Positions 22,305-35,300 of a stretch of DNA of 64,000 nt are shown here, in pieces. The translations under genes were made by a program, and so were the position numbers. Positions within the stretch are counted from its first letter, which is position 1. Each line of letters opens with the position of its first letter. The notes under the pieces are model-generated. The model was not told the DNA's origin. It was given only the letters and a program-made list of their open reading frames with translations, and did no database searches. Origin of the DNA: Niebla homalea (Eukaryota > Ascomycota > Lecanoromycetes > Lecanorales > Ramalinaceae); NCBI GenBank assembly GCA_019925105.1, contig JAHGAU010000011.1, positions 806,001 through 870,000 on the forward strand. The letters are read 5' to 3'.

Positions 22305-25300
22305 AATGCCATTAAAAGAAAAAAAGGTTATTACTTATAATAACGTTTACCTTAATATATTAATATAAATAATAATGCTTAATAATACGTTATACTTTAT
22401 ATATCCTATGTTCTTATATTAAAATCTCACCCAATTTTACGGGGGCGGCCGTGATTACGCTTAAGACGGAGCGTATAAGGAATACCGGTGGACGATAAGG
22501 GTATTATTTTAATAAACGCCGATAATAAAATAACGTAAAGTTTATTATAGCGGATAATAATAACGTTATTAAATTCAGGATACGTAATATAGAATTCACG
22601 TAATAAGTTTAAGTATAACTTTAATAACGGAAGTTTATTATTATATTCTATATTTTAAGTAACTTATTTAATTAAGTATTTATTATCTCTTTCCCTATAA
22701 ATAATTCTTTTAATAACATATTCTTTTTTATTTTCGGAATCAGCTTTTAAAATAGGTAACTCGTTATGGTTAAGTTATTTATTAAAAGGATCTTTTATTA
22801 AGTTATTAATTAACTTAAATATATTAATTAAAATAACCGGTATTATTTTTATATTAACGGGTAATTCAAATTTATATATAAGGTAATTAATTTTCTTAAT
22901 AATAATAAAAAGTTTAACGTACTATTAATATAGCTTATAATTTTTAATACTAAGGATATTATATTTATAATATAACTTTAAATAAACCAAATTATTAATA
23001 TTGAATTAAATTAATTTATAACTTTAATTATACCGGAATTTAACTATTATTTACGTAAATTCTAACGCGTTTTATATTTCTTTATAATTCTATAATTAAA
23101 GTATATTATATTCAGGAATTGGAGAGGTTATTAAAAGGTTTAAAAGGTTATAGCATTTATATTATAATAGATTTTATTTAAAATAAATTTAATTAACGTT
23201 AACTTTAAATTATTTAAAATATCTTAAATATATAAAATATGGATTTCTAAAATATAAAGATAAATTTATAATTTCTATTTAATATAATATTAAAGGGAAT
23301 TCTTTATCCTTATTTTATTAATTCGGTTAATAATAATTTTACTTAATTATTAACTTTAAATTTTATATTATTAAAGAGTAAAAGTACTTATTTAAAGAAC
23401 TTATCTATAACGATAAGGAGTATATTATAATTATATTAATTTAATAAAGCGATAATAAAATTTATATAAATTATATAAAAAATAATTAATAAACTTAAAA
23501 TTAATTAAAATAATCCATAAAGTATATATTTTTTAGTTTAATTTAAGCTATACTTAAAGTAATATACGATATATTTCCGTAACTATTTATTTAACTTAAG
23601 TAAATATATTAAGTTTATTAATTTATCGTAAGATTGGTTAAAGCCATTATATAATAAATTATTATATACTTATTAAAAGATTACCTTTTTAAGTTTATTA
23701 AGTATATATAATTAGAATAAATAATTAAAGGATTCCAAATTATAAATAAGGTTATCCTTTAATATAAAGCGCAATTTAATTTTTATATTTTATAAATTTA
23801 ACTCTTTTTTAATTATTAAGACTTTCTATAATTTTATTTATATTATATTTTTTATATATTTTTCTTTAATTTGCTTTTTAAGTTTATTTAAGATATAAAA
23901 ATAATAAAGAGTAATTAATTTATTATTATTTATATTATTAAGAATTCCGATTTCTATAAATAAAGTTTACGTATTATTAATTAATCGTAAAAATACGTCG
24001 GGAACGGTATTTACCGAATCCGACTTATAACGTAATAAAATATTGAATATTAATAAATATTATAACGTATAAATTGGGCGAAGATTAAGCTTATTAATTA
24101 CAGAGGTTTTTAAATTTATTTATTTAGAAATACTAATAATTATGTTATAATTTATAAAAATTATATAGTTAAATTTATAATAATTTATTTTAATTAAGTA
24201 TTTAATTTTACATACGACCCAGATTATACCCGTAATCTTTAATTCCGTAAACCAATTTTTTTTTAATTATATTTAAGCTTTTATTAAGGAATATTATTAA
24301 TTATACTTTATTACATATAATTTTTAATAAATCGTTAATCTCTATAATATTATAAAATAACGGATTATCCTTAATATAATATACTATAGCCGTAATACTT
24401 AATTCCTTTAATATATTGATATCGGTAAATAAAGGTTAATTAAGATTATAATATATAAAAAACGACGGTTTTAAAAACGCATTTTTTAAATCCTTAAAAG
24501 TATAGTCCTTTTCTTATGTAAATATAAATTTAATTTAAGATATCCTTTATTTATGGCGTAAACTGGTATACTCTAAATCTATTTTTCTTAAATCTATAAT
24601 AAGGGAGGTTTTATATGCTTAAAGTAGGGTAGTACGTTAAGTATAATTTTTTATTTTAATATATAATTAATTTATAAAATTAAGGAAGACTTTAAGGTTT
24701 CTTAATAAGTCGGGAAATTTAAAATTCTATATAACCTTAATTTTATTATTAAGTATAAATATTTTTAAAGAATTAATTTATTAATTAAGGAACTTAATCG
24801 TAAGGTAGCCGATAAATAATTTTATCGGCAAAAGGTTTATACGTTTATCTTTAAGAATTTAAAAGATTTAACGTAAATAAATAATATACTTTTTTAATAA
24901 ATAACTGAAAATAATTATATTATTTATAAATATTCGCGTAAAATCTCGTATTAAATATAATATATTATTTATTTACCTTTATATATATAAAGGATTACCT
25001 TTAAAACTTATTAATATAATTAAAGATTCCTCTTAATCCTTATAAAAAATAATATAAAGTTTATACCGATCGGATTTACGTATAAGAAATTAATAAAAAT
25101 AACTACGGGTATTGATTACGGTAATATATTCGTAATCTGTAATTAAAGAAATTGTTTTTTACTGTAATAACAATAAGTATAAATCGGAAACCGTAATTTT
25201 ATTAAGTAATTAAATATTAATTATAATATAGCCTTTATGTCCGTTTAAAGTATTACGTTAAATAATAAAAGTAAAATATAAAAATTCTATAGGTTATATA

Positions 25301-28300
25301 GATTAATATAGCTTATTTTTATTATATATCTTATTTAAAGCTTAATTTATAACCTTTTAATCTTTACGCTTAATATTATATATTCTCTTAAGTTTAATAA
25401 TTATATTAAATTAAAGGTTAATAAATATATATTAATTTTCTAGAATATTAATTATAATATTATTATCTTTAAAGATATTACTGAATTTTTTAATAATATT
25501 ACTTAATTAAATTTACGTATTTCCGTTATATATATAAATTCTAACGCCGTTAAGTAAAACCTATTCCTTACGGTTATTAATTTATAATAACCGGTTTAAG
25601 TAAATCTCTAAATAATTAAAAGTTATAAAGATTATTCCGGAGAATACGAGAATTAATATTATTATTACGGTAGTTCTGCGAATTTATAATTTAGATTTTT
25701 AAGTTTTCTATTTATAAGTAACGAATAATATTAATAAACTTAAGACTACTATATAATAAGGTTACGGAGGTAACGAATAAGGTTACGGAGGTAAGTTATA
25801 TAAAATTCTAAGTTTTATTTTACGTAATAAGTTGACTTTTTAATTAATATTATTTTTAATTTAAACGATTAATATTTTTAAGTTTATAATATATATAAAT
25901 ATGCCACCTCGGAATCCAAGATTATAAGACGGTATTAACTACGGTTTAAAGATAAAATCCCGGGACTTTAATAATTTTTTTAAAGTCCCTTTTTTCTAAT
26001 ATATAATTAATACTTATATTATATTATAAGTTACGACTTAAATTTATTATTTTACGTAAATTATACGTTATAATTATATTGCTTTTTTATAAAGATAATT
26101 ATTTTAATACTTATATTTTTATAAGTACCGATAATATGTTTTTAATTATTAAAATCGATTATTATTTTATTAAGAGTTATAATATTAATAACGATTAAAA
26201 TATTAATAAATAAATTATATATTAAATAAATTTTAACCGAGATTTTTTTAAAATAAATATTATATTCTTTTCCCCTAGGAAGAATAAGTTAAATATTATA
26301 AATTTATTAATAATTAACTTAAAATTATTAACGTTTATAACCGGAATTAACTTAAATAATTTCTGGATTTTAAAATTTAAATCTGGAATTTAAGAAAATA
26401 TAATATTATAATTAATACTCGTAATAAGATACCCGTTATTTATATAAAAGTTTATTACGGGTAAATTAAGGGTAAATTAAACTTTACTTATAATATATTA
26501 ATATACCTTAAAAATAAGGCTTATAAGGTATATACTCCTTATTACGGTAAAGTTAATAATTATAAGTAATATACTGTTAATTTATTAAGCTTACGTATAT
26601 TAATTATCGACGGATTAAATCTATTAATTTAGCGGAAAGGCCTTAAAAGTACTTAAGTTTATTCCCTTTAATTTCCAGCAATTATATTTAAGATAAATAA
26701 ATAGTCTATTTTACGACAAATATTTTAATACGTATTTAATATATTAATAACGTATGGGGAATTAATATATAAAATATACCTTTTCCGTAATAAAGTTATT
26801 ATTATCCTAAAATCCTTTTAATTCCTTTTTATTAAGTAACGTATTCTCCTTTTTTTTATCCTTAAGTATAAAGGCTTAATTAACCCTCTATTTTATATAA
26901 TACGTTTAATATTTAAAATCGGACTTTCTTCTTAAAAGCCCTAATTTTCTTTAATTTAACGTTAATATTTTCTTTTATAACATTAAGGGCAATTACCGCT
27001 ATCTTTTTTTAAGGGCGTATATTATAAGCTTTATTATATCTATACGTTTAAAAAGATAATATTAATAATTAAGAAAAAAAACCGGTTTCTGAATTTTCTG
27101 CGAAATTCCGGTTACCTTAAAATAACGTATTTATTTTACGATTTTACGGATATATCTATAAAGGTATACGATATTTAATAACGTAAGTTTATTAATTATA
27201 TTTAAATTTATTTATAAGCTTAAAGTAATTATTAATAATAATAATTATAATTAATAATCGTAGATCCCGTTAAAATTTTAAGTTTAACCCGTTATAAATA
27301 AACGTAAATTAATTTTAAATATTATTAAAATTCAACGTATATATAGCCCGCAGAATAATCTATATATATTCACGGGGCTCCCGGTTTTAAAAAATATTAT
27401 TTATAATATACTTTTTGGTAATCAGAATATTTTAGTTAACTTATTAAAATAACTTAAATTTAATAATAATCTAAGAAGTTTATTTAATTAAACCGTTATT
27501 ATATTTAATAAGTCGTTTTTCGGTATTTAATAATTTTATAATATATTACTTTAAAACGGTACCTCTTAAATATAATTATAAATTATTCTATAATAATTAT
27601 ATATCTATTATTTAAATAATATCCTTTAATTAATCGATAAAGATATATATATCCCGGAAAAAGATATATTTCCCGGAGTATTTAATCATAAGAATTATAT
27701 TAGAAAACTTATTTTTATAGAAAAAGTTAAAAAATCCGACATTATTAAGATTAAAATTTATTAATCGGTTTAACTATAAGCCTTTTACTAACTATATTAC
27801 GTTATTAAGAAAAAAGAATGGATTATTATTAGGATTATTTTACTATTAACCTTATATAATAACGGGAATTAATTCTTAAATTATACCCCGTAATTATACT
27901 ATTTATTCTTCTATAAAACCTATTATTTTTAACCGATTAAACGGATTAATAAATTAAATGAAAATTGCTCTTTTAATAAAGGTACCTCTTATTTAATATA
28001 ATAAACTTAAGTTTAATAAACTTAATTTTAATATATTAAATTTATTAAGCTCGGATTCCGGTTTAATATTTAAAGCCGGAAAAAAACGTTATAATATTAA
28101 CATTAATATAAAAAATAAATCTAATAATTATTATAAAAATAAAAAACTATTTAATAAAAGTAATAATCTTATAGTATTAAGTTTTTAAAGATTTTAACCG
28201 TATTAACGTAATTTAAACTTGCTTAACTTCATTAAAGTTAATAATAATCTATATAATAGTTATAACGATAATAAGGCGTTTTTAAAGTATAATAGATTAC

Positions 28301-28797
28301 GTTAAAGTATTAAAGGGTTTAAAATCCAGTTTTTAGGAATTAAATTAAAAGAAATAATAAATTTTATAGCTTTAAAAGATTTTAATTAAAATAATCTATT
28401 TACGGTAAATACAATTCTTAAATTATTTAATCGTTAATTATTTTTAATTATTTAAGTGATTCTTTCTGAAGTTAAATATAGGATTACTGCGACTATTAAG
28501 TTGCTAAATTTTAATAAAGCGTTTAATTAATATATTAAAATAATAATATTAAAATCCGATAATATTTAAGAGGCCTATAATATATATATCTTCTTTATAA
28601 TACCGTCTTTAATCTTTCTTTAAAGGTATTTAAAAGTAAATTAAAGGCGGTATTCTAAAGGATATAAAGTTAATACCTTTAATACCGTTATAAAGGAAGT
28701 ATCCGCTATAGTTAATAAATTAATACTTTAATTTATATTAACGGATCTTACGATATATGTTAATATAATATTAATATAAGTAGCTATTACTATTATT
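22305..28797 (-). pseudogene. Gypsy-1 gag-pol relic
   Basis: On the - strand the RT active site is at 24904-24935 and reads FINNIIIFS, from F/Y-I-D-D-I-I-I-F-S; both Asp are now Asn. Downstream a block like NFPT....L..L.......N resembles the conserved PTNVKELRSFLGLANYYRR region, and at about 24380-24520 FKDLKNAF...P.F..Y.. is followed by a TD-containing stretch, matching the RT/RNase H junction of Gypsy elements. Integrase is expected at about 22600-24000 but its zinc finger could not be read. Gag is expected at about 26500-28700. Confidence 0.75.
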
Positions 28798-28952
28798 TAT
28801 TGGTATATAGACCAAAAAGTATAATAATATATAAATAATAATTCTACCTGAATACAGATGGGATCCTAAGGATCATTTATCCTCTACGTATAAGAGTATC
28901 CTATACTTATGAATGCTCCCGCGTATCCCCCATGCTATGTATACACATAACA
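28798..28952 (-). repeat. 5' LTR of Gypsy-1
   Basis: The inner end is RIP-converted (TATTGGTATATAGACC for TGTTGGTGTATGGACC) and the outer end is intact (CATGCTATGTATACACATAACA). This mirrors the left LTR. Confidence 0.85.
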
Positions 28953-30047
28953 TAAGGGTTGTATTTTTAAACCTATTTATTTTTTTATTTCCTTACGGGT
29001 CCGCTTTATATTATATTTTAATAAAAATTTCTAAAAATTTTTATTAATATATATATTATTATTATTATATGACGTCCCTTATAATAAACGCTTTTACCGT
29101 TTATATTAACTTCTTTTATATTACTTTAATATTAACGGTTTAAAAAATTTTATTAAATATAGCCTTTACGCTACGTTTTCCCGTTCCGGAATCGATAACG
29201 GGGCTTCTTAATAAGGTTTTTAATAACCTTTTTTACTTTATTCATTAAAATAAACTATAATAAAAAATCCAAAACTATTATAAACTTAATACTTACTTTA
29301 ATAATTTTTCATAATTAATATTTATCGATAATTATTATTCCCGGTTTCTTAATTAACTTTATCCTAATCCCTATAAATAATGAATAAGAAATATATATAT
29401 ATATAGCGTTTTTTTTGTTAAATTTATATTTATAGCCGGTATTTACTTAATTATTAATATATATAATAAAAAGGAAATAAACCAGGTTATTCTTTCCCGT
29501 CCGGAGTTATACTATTAATATATTATTATCCTTTTTTATTATCCCGTAATAATAAAAGTACCTAGTAATAATTCGCTTATTATTTAAACCCGGGTACCGT
29601 TAGTTATAAGGGATTAATCATTTACGTTTACGTTAACGTTTGCGTTATAATTTATTGAACGATTATTATACTTTTACCTTTATAACCCTTTTAATCTCCG
29701 TTTCTTTTATACCGGGTAACGGTTTATACGTACCTATATTAACCTCTTAAATACGGGTTAAGTTAATTTCCTTTTTAATTAATTTTAACTTTGTTTCGGT
29801 AAAAAGGATAAGTATTCTTTTTTTATCTTTTTTCTATTTAATACTTCTTAAAGTTTAAACGGATAGGTTTATTCCTTTTTAATATAATTAAATATATATT
29901 TTTTTACGTTTAATTTAAGTAATTATTTAATTAAGAAGTAACTTAATTAATAGCATAAAGACTTTAAAATGTTATTAATTACTTTTAAGTACCTGTTTTA
30001 AACCTTTTACAGTTATTAAATAAACTTTTTCTATATATTTAAAGGTA
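28953..30047 (-). mobile_element. LINE-D, segment 2 (3' end of ORF2)
   Basis: Antisense to the LINE C-terminal coding region. CCTTACGGGTCCGC matches LINE-E at about 62235, and 29340-29470 matches LINE-C at about 42520-42620. It ends at the 11 bp duplication ATTTAAAGGTA (30037-30047) made by insertion of LINE-A, and LINE-D resumes at 48694. Confidence 0.8.
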
Positions 30048-30254
30048 AATATTAAATAGAAGGATAGAAAAAAGGGACCTTAGAGGTCTAAAACGATACG
30101 TATACATATAGCTTAAATAATAACGAGACCAATACCTTAATTACGATAAATATAAGTAATATAATATTTAAGAACAAGGAAATATACGGGGAAATAACTT
30201 ACATTATTAAAAGTAATGGGAAATTATAGAAATAAAGCAATAATAATATAATAA
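30048..30254 (+). mobile_element. LINE-A, segment 1 (5' end)
   Basis: Begins just after the target duplication. GGGACCTTAGAGGTCTAAAACGAT at 30075-30098 matches the ORF1 start of LINE-1 with RIP changes. The ATG itself is altered. It is interrupted by the 549 bp TIR element. LINE-A adds up to about 5.78 kb when its four segments are joined, the same as LINE-1. Confidence 0.85.
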
Positions 30255-30803
30255 CATCAGCAAATCTGCGACCTGCTCAGATCGAGTAGCCAAAAAAAAA
30301 AGGAATTTATTCACTCAGATCGCTCGTAAGTCACTCACGAGAATCCCAGAAAACTCACAAGCGTTCCGAGCGGTCCCGAGCGGGTAAAAAAAAGTTTAAA
30401 ATAAAAACGTTTAAAACGGTAAAATAATAATTTTTATTTTTTATAAATTTTTTTATTAAGCTTTCTTGGCAACGGGTATAGCCGTAACCCCCTTTATATG
30501 CCGTAATATTCAACGTTTTTTAAAATTATTTATAGATTTAAGTTTTTTAGCTAAAAGTTACCCTAGTAACTAGTAATTTATCCTTAAAGGGGGGGTAGTT
30601 AAAGGGGGTAATTTAATTAAAAAAACGTTAAGTTAAAAAAAAAAGTAAAACTCATAAGAATCCAGGAAACTTACGAATAAGCCGGATACTCGCGAGCACT
30701 CAGAGCACTTAAAGGTTAAGCGAGGGGGGACATAAGCTTAACCTGCTTAACCTGCTCGCTTACACTCGGAGTGCTCATATGCTGGTCCACAAATTTGCAG
30801 ATG
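30255..30803 (-). mobile_element. 549 bp non-autonomous TIR element, copy 2, inserted in LINE-A
   Basis: Reverse-oriented relative of 12260-12817 and the better preserved copy. The ends are CATCAGCAAATCTGCGACC and the reverse complement of CATCTGCAAATTTGTGGACC. It lies inside LINE-A ORF1, so it is younger than LINE-A, and it keeps many CA and TG dinucleotides. No clear target duplication was found. No open frame. Confidence 0.75.
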
Positions 30804-31750
30804 AAACGGTTATTAAATTAAATAAAAACATTATAAATAAGATATACGTAAAGGGACGTATAAAACGCGTAAAAAAATAAAGGATGAGAAAGGCGTTAAG
30901 GAGGTTAAACCGGCGGCGGCGGCGGGGAAAATTGGGTAACTAATATATATGAAATAGATATAAGGCTGGCGGCGTTAAAGGTATAAAAAGTAAAGACGGA
31001 GAAAATAAAAATAATAAGCTTATAAAAAACCAGGGATAAAAAGTAAAAAGAATAATACGTTATATGCATAAAGGAGTTAAAATAAAAGAAAAAGTAATAG
31101 AAGCTTTAAATAAGCTATTTATAATGAAATAAATAATTATAACGTTAAAAACTTAACAGATATTATAAGTAAGCTTATAAAGAATAAGGGACTTTTATAA
31201 AAGGGTAAAAATAAAGTTTAAAGAATTAAAGTATTTAAGGGAAATTTAAAAGGTAAAAACGAAAGTATAAATGAAAGGTAAAGGCGGAAATTAAAGGATA
31301 AACTTATAAAGTAAAAAGGCAATAATAAAAACTTATTAAATAAAGGAAATATAAGTAATAAAGGTTATAAAGAAAAGGTACATAATAATCGAAAAAAAAA
31401 TATATATTAAAAAGAAAACGGCGGTATTAATAAAATTAAAAACGGTATTAATCCGTTTATAAATTAAAAAAAAGAATATTATTATAAAAATTAACCCTTT
31501 ATAGCTTATAAAAACATTTGAAATAATATAAAAATATTAACGGAGTAAATTATCGCTATATATAAACTATAAAGTAAGGATATACTCCTTAATATAACGT
31601 CCTTAAAAATAAAAGAAAGCTTAAAAAGGTTATAAATATAAATCGGTAAGAATAAATTTAAAAGAGTAAAAATATTAAAATAATATTTTTTATTACAATA
31701 AATAACATATACTTAATACGCTTTATAAAAGTAAAAAAGGAGTTTATTTT
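30804..31750 (+). mobile_element. LINE-A, segment 2 (ORF1)
   Basis: Continues the LINE-1-like ORF1 region (GATATACGTAAAGGGACGTAT at about 30840 matches LINE-1 near 900). It ends in the 10 bp duplication AGTTTATTTT (31741-31750), repeated at 38266-38275 on the far side of the SINE-like element. All frames are closed. Confidence 0.85.
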
Positions 31751-32321
31751 TACTTGATTAATTGATTTGTATATATACGAGTTTAGCTACTTTTAAATTA
31801 ATTTCGGCGCTTTATAATGCTGGTAGTTAATTTACGGTTATTTTAATATTTATATTTATTTTTAACTTATCGTTTTAATTTAAAAGGAAGAAGGAAACTA
31901 TAATCGGTTAATTTAACCTTAACTTACCTTAAATATTAACTTAATTTAAATAAAAACCTTTCCCCCGTAATTATTTACCTTAATATTATAACCGAGTTTT
32001 TACGTTAATCCGATTAAGATTAATAAGTATTTTAAATCCTTAATTTATTATTTTTATTAAGAATTTTTTATTTTTTAATATTATAATCCGTAATAAGGAT
32101 TTAATAATAATATTAAGCTTAATTAAGGGGAAACGGTTTTAATTATATAATTTTATTTCTTTTAACGTTAAAACTTTATTTTAAATGCTTTATTATATAA
32201 TTTTTCGGATTAACCTTATTTAATCTTAACTTTAACTTTTTAACGTTAAATCCTTATAACCCCTTTTTACCGGCCCTATGTAGTAATTAAGCTTATTTAG
32301 GCTTAATTAAGGGTATTAATA
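31751..32321 (-). mobile_element. SINE-like element copy 2, 3' part, inserted in LINE-A
   Basis: Reverse complement of the 3' portion of 53584-54339. It begins with a short TTGATT tail, then the LINE-like tail block (GAGTTTAGCTACTTTTAAATTAATTTCGGCG, in pieces) and AT-rich body. It is split by LINE-B, whose 13 bp target duplication AAGGGTATTAATA is at 32309-32321. The 5' part is at 38102-38265. Joined length is about 735 bp. Confidence 0.8.
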
Positions 32322-35300
32322 GAAGAATGGCGACGAACAACGAGACCCCAGAGGTTAAAAACGATGTATACGTATATAGCTTAAGTAATAATAAGGATAA
32401 TACCTTAAATACGATAAGCGGAAGCGGAATAATAATAAATGTAAAAAGGGAGGGAGGGCAAGCGGCTTAAGTTAATAAGAACAGTAATAAATCGTATAAA
32501 TAACGCGATAAATACGAGATAAAAAAGCCTTAAATCAAATAAAAAATTTATAATTAATAAGATATATATAAAGAAATACGTATAACGCGTAAAAATATTA
32601 TTATTAAGGGTAATAAATAAAAGACGGAAAGGATAAGGATAATACGCGGGGACGGATAAAAGGTAAACGGAAGCGTAAAAGGCCTTATTAAATATATATA
32701 AGTTAAGAAAAAATTAAGTAAAAATAAAAAGATATTAGGTAAATAAAAATAAATTATAAAAAAAGGTAGCCGTTAAATACGTAGGGGAAAAGTAAAAAAG
32801 GAGGAAATAATAAAGGTATTAAAAAACCTCCTTATAATTATATAAAAAGATATTACGTTAAAGACTTAACCGATATTATAAATCGGGTTACGGAAAATAA
32901 AAATTTTTTATATAAATATGGGGAGAAATTTAAGGAAATTAAAAAAGTTACGTAAAGCTTAAGGGATAATAATAAAAGCGCCGGCGGACGGAGGCGAAAA
33001 AAAATAAAAAGGATATATATAAAGTAAGCGAATAACGGGGGAAACTTTAAAAAAAAAAGCGGGGATAAGTTAAATAATAAGGGCCATAAAAACGGTATTA
33101 ACGTTAACGGTAAAAAAAGTAAAGGCGGGGGAAAAAATAACGGTATTAAGGAAAACGAGAATAATAACTATATAATTATTAAGTAAAAAAGAAAGGAATA
33201 TAATGGTAAAAATGAACTTATTATAATTAATAAAAACGTTTAAGGTAATAAGAAAACCGTTAATAAAATAAATTATTATAATACGTAAACTATAAAATAA
33301 AAAAATTTTCCTTAATATAACCTTATTAAAGGCGAAAAAGGGGCTAAAGAAATCAAAAAGATAAACCGGTAAAAAATGGTATAAAACGGTAAACATATTA
33401 AAATAATCCTTTATTATCGCGGTAAACGGGATATACTTAATAAGGTTTATGGGGAAGAAGGGGAAATTACTTTAAAGCGGATAAAAAAAAGAATACGGTT
33501 TTCTACCTTAAATTAAAGATCGTTAATCATAATCTTTTTTTTTAATATAATAAAAAAACTAAACGTTTTCAATTATATAAAAAGATATTCTACGGTTATC
33601 TTAAACGTAATATTAATAAGAATTAATAATAATGTTTTTAATAAAAAAATAATAAAAAATGGGTCCCTTAAATTAATAAAACCTTAAAACCGGGTAACGG
33701 ATATTTATTAATATTTTAAATATTAAAGGTATAAATATATTATTACGAGGTATTTTAATAATATAAAGTATATAATATATATTAAAAAGCATAATATATA
33801 TAAATACATTAACTTAATAATAAAGGACTTAATAAAGAATGCGTTAAAATATATAACGTATAATAATAATAATTATTCAGCGTAAGATTTACGGTATATA
33901 ATAAAAATAAAAAAGATTTAACGTAAAAAAATTAAGATAATAATTAAGGTTTAACGCTTTAATTTATATAAATTTAAACCGGTAAAGTAATTAAAAACGG
34001 TCTTAAAATATAAATAAAGCTTATTAAATAAAAAAGGGTAAAACGCGATAATTAATAATATAAAAAAAAAGAAGCTTATAGTAATATTAACCTTTAAGGC
34101 CGACCGCCCGACCGGGATTATTATCATAATAAAAAAATTAAAATAAATAATACTTAATTTTAAAAAAAAATTATTTATATAAATAAAAATTAACGAAAAA
34201 AATTTAACGGATATCAATATTTAATATATTTACGCTTTTAAGGGTAATATAATATAACGTATATAAAGAAATAATTAAAATTATAATACCGATATTTAAA
34301 TTTAAAGAAATAAAGGATATTAATATTATAATAATATAAAAGCGGCCGTATAATCCGTATATTTACTTTTTAATTAACTTAAAAAATGGTTTTTATTTGG
34401 CTTTTAAAAGTAATAAAATAATATAAACGTATTTCTTTATTAATAAAAGGTTAAATATAAATAATTAAAACATTATTTATTACGGAAGGAACTTATATAT
34501 ATTCCGGATTATATAAGAAGAGAATATTAAAAGTAATTTAAATATTTATAATATATATAATCCGTTATCGGTTAATAAAAAGAAACTTTTTATAATTTTA
34601 TTACTTAAGGATATTATAATTATATTTAATAATTATTTTTTAAAAAAAGACTTTAATCTTTATTACGTTTAATAAAATAAAAACGGTTATATAATTAATT
34701 ATATTAAATTTAAGGAATTATTAATAATTATTATACGGTTTAATTTTACGTTATTAACGTTAAAAGGGGTTATTATATAAAAAAACCGTAAATCTAAAAT
34801 TATAATTAACTTAATATTTAATTTAGAAAATATTATTAACTTAATTATAATATACGGATCTTAAGAAGACCTAAAATATGGTTCAGATTATATTTTAATA
34901 TAAATAACCTTAAATTAATCCGTTAATATAATTCTATTTTTATCGTTTAAATAAATATAAAAAATAATTAAAGAAATTAAGATATTTATAAAGGTAATAA
35001 AGGTAATATCTTAATTAACGGAGCTCCCCCGGCTTAATAATAAAGAATAAATTGACCGTTTTATAAAACGGATAATAAAAGCTTTAAATAAAATAATTAA
35101 TATTATAATCTTAATAATAAAGCCGTCTTAAAAAGTTAAACCTTATTAAAATAAAAAATATATAAAAATAATTATAAAAATAAAAGCGCTTATAAAATAA
35201 ACTATTAAATATAAAAACCGGGAAATACTTTAATAATTAAAAAAAGCTTAAAAAAAAAGAAAATTATCCGGAAAACTAAATAAACGTACTTCCGGGCTAT

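Larger units (their letters stand above)
22150..28952 (-). mobile_element. Gypsy-1: RIP-degraded Ty3/Gypsy LTR retrotransposon inserted in LINE-D
   Basis: 6803 bp with 155 bp LTRs (22150-22304 and 28798-28952), LTR ends TGTT...AACA and a perfect 5 bp target duplication TAAGG (22145-22149 and 28953-28957). Removing it joins two halves of LINE-D. The - strand carries Gypsy RT and RNase H relics. I could not see a purine-rich tract upstream of the 3' LTR in the coding orientation, which is unexplained. No frame is open, so it is inactive. Confidence 0.85.

Noticed and set aside
33070..34217. Two hydrophobic - strand frames (33070-33396, 33951-34217)
   Set aside because: Antisense to LINE-B ORF1; Phe/Ile/Tyr-rich composition follows from A-rich sense strand.
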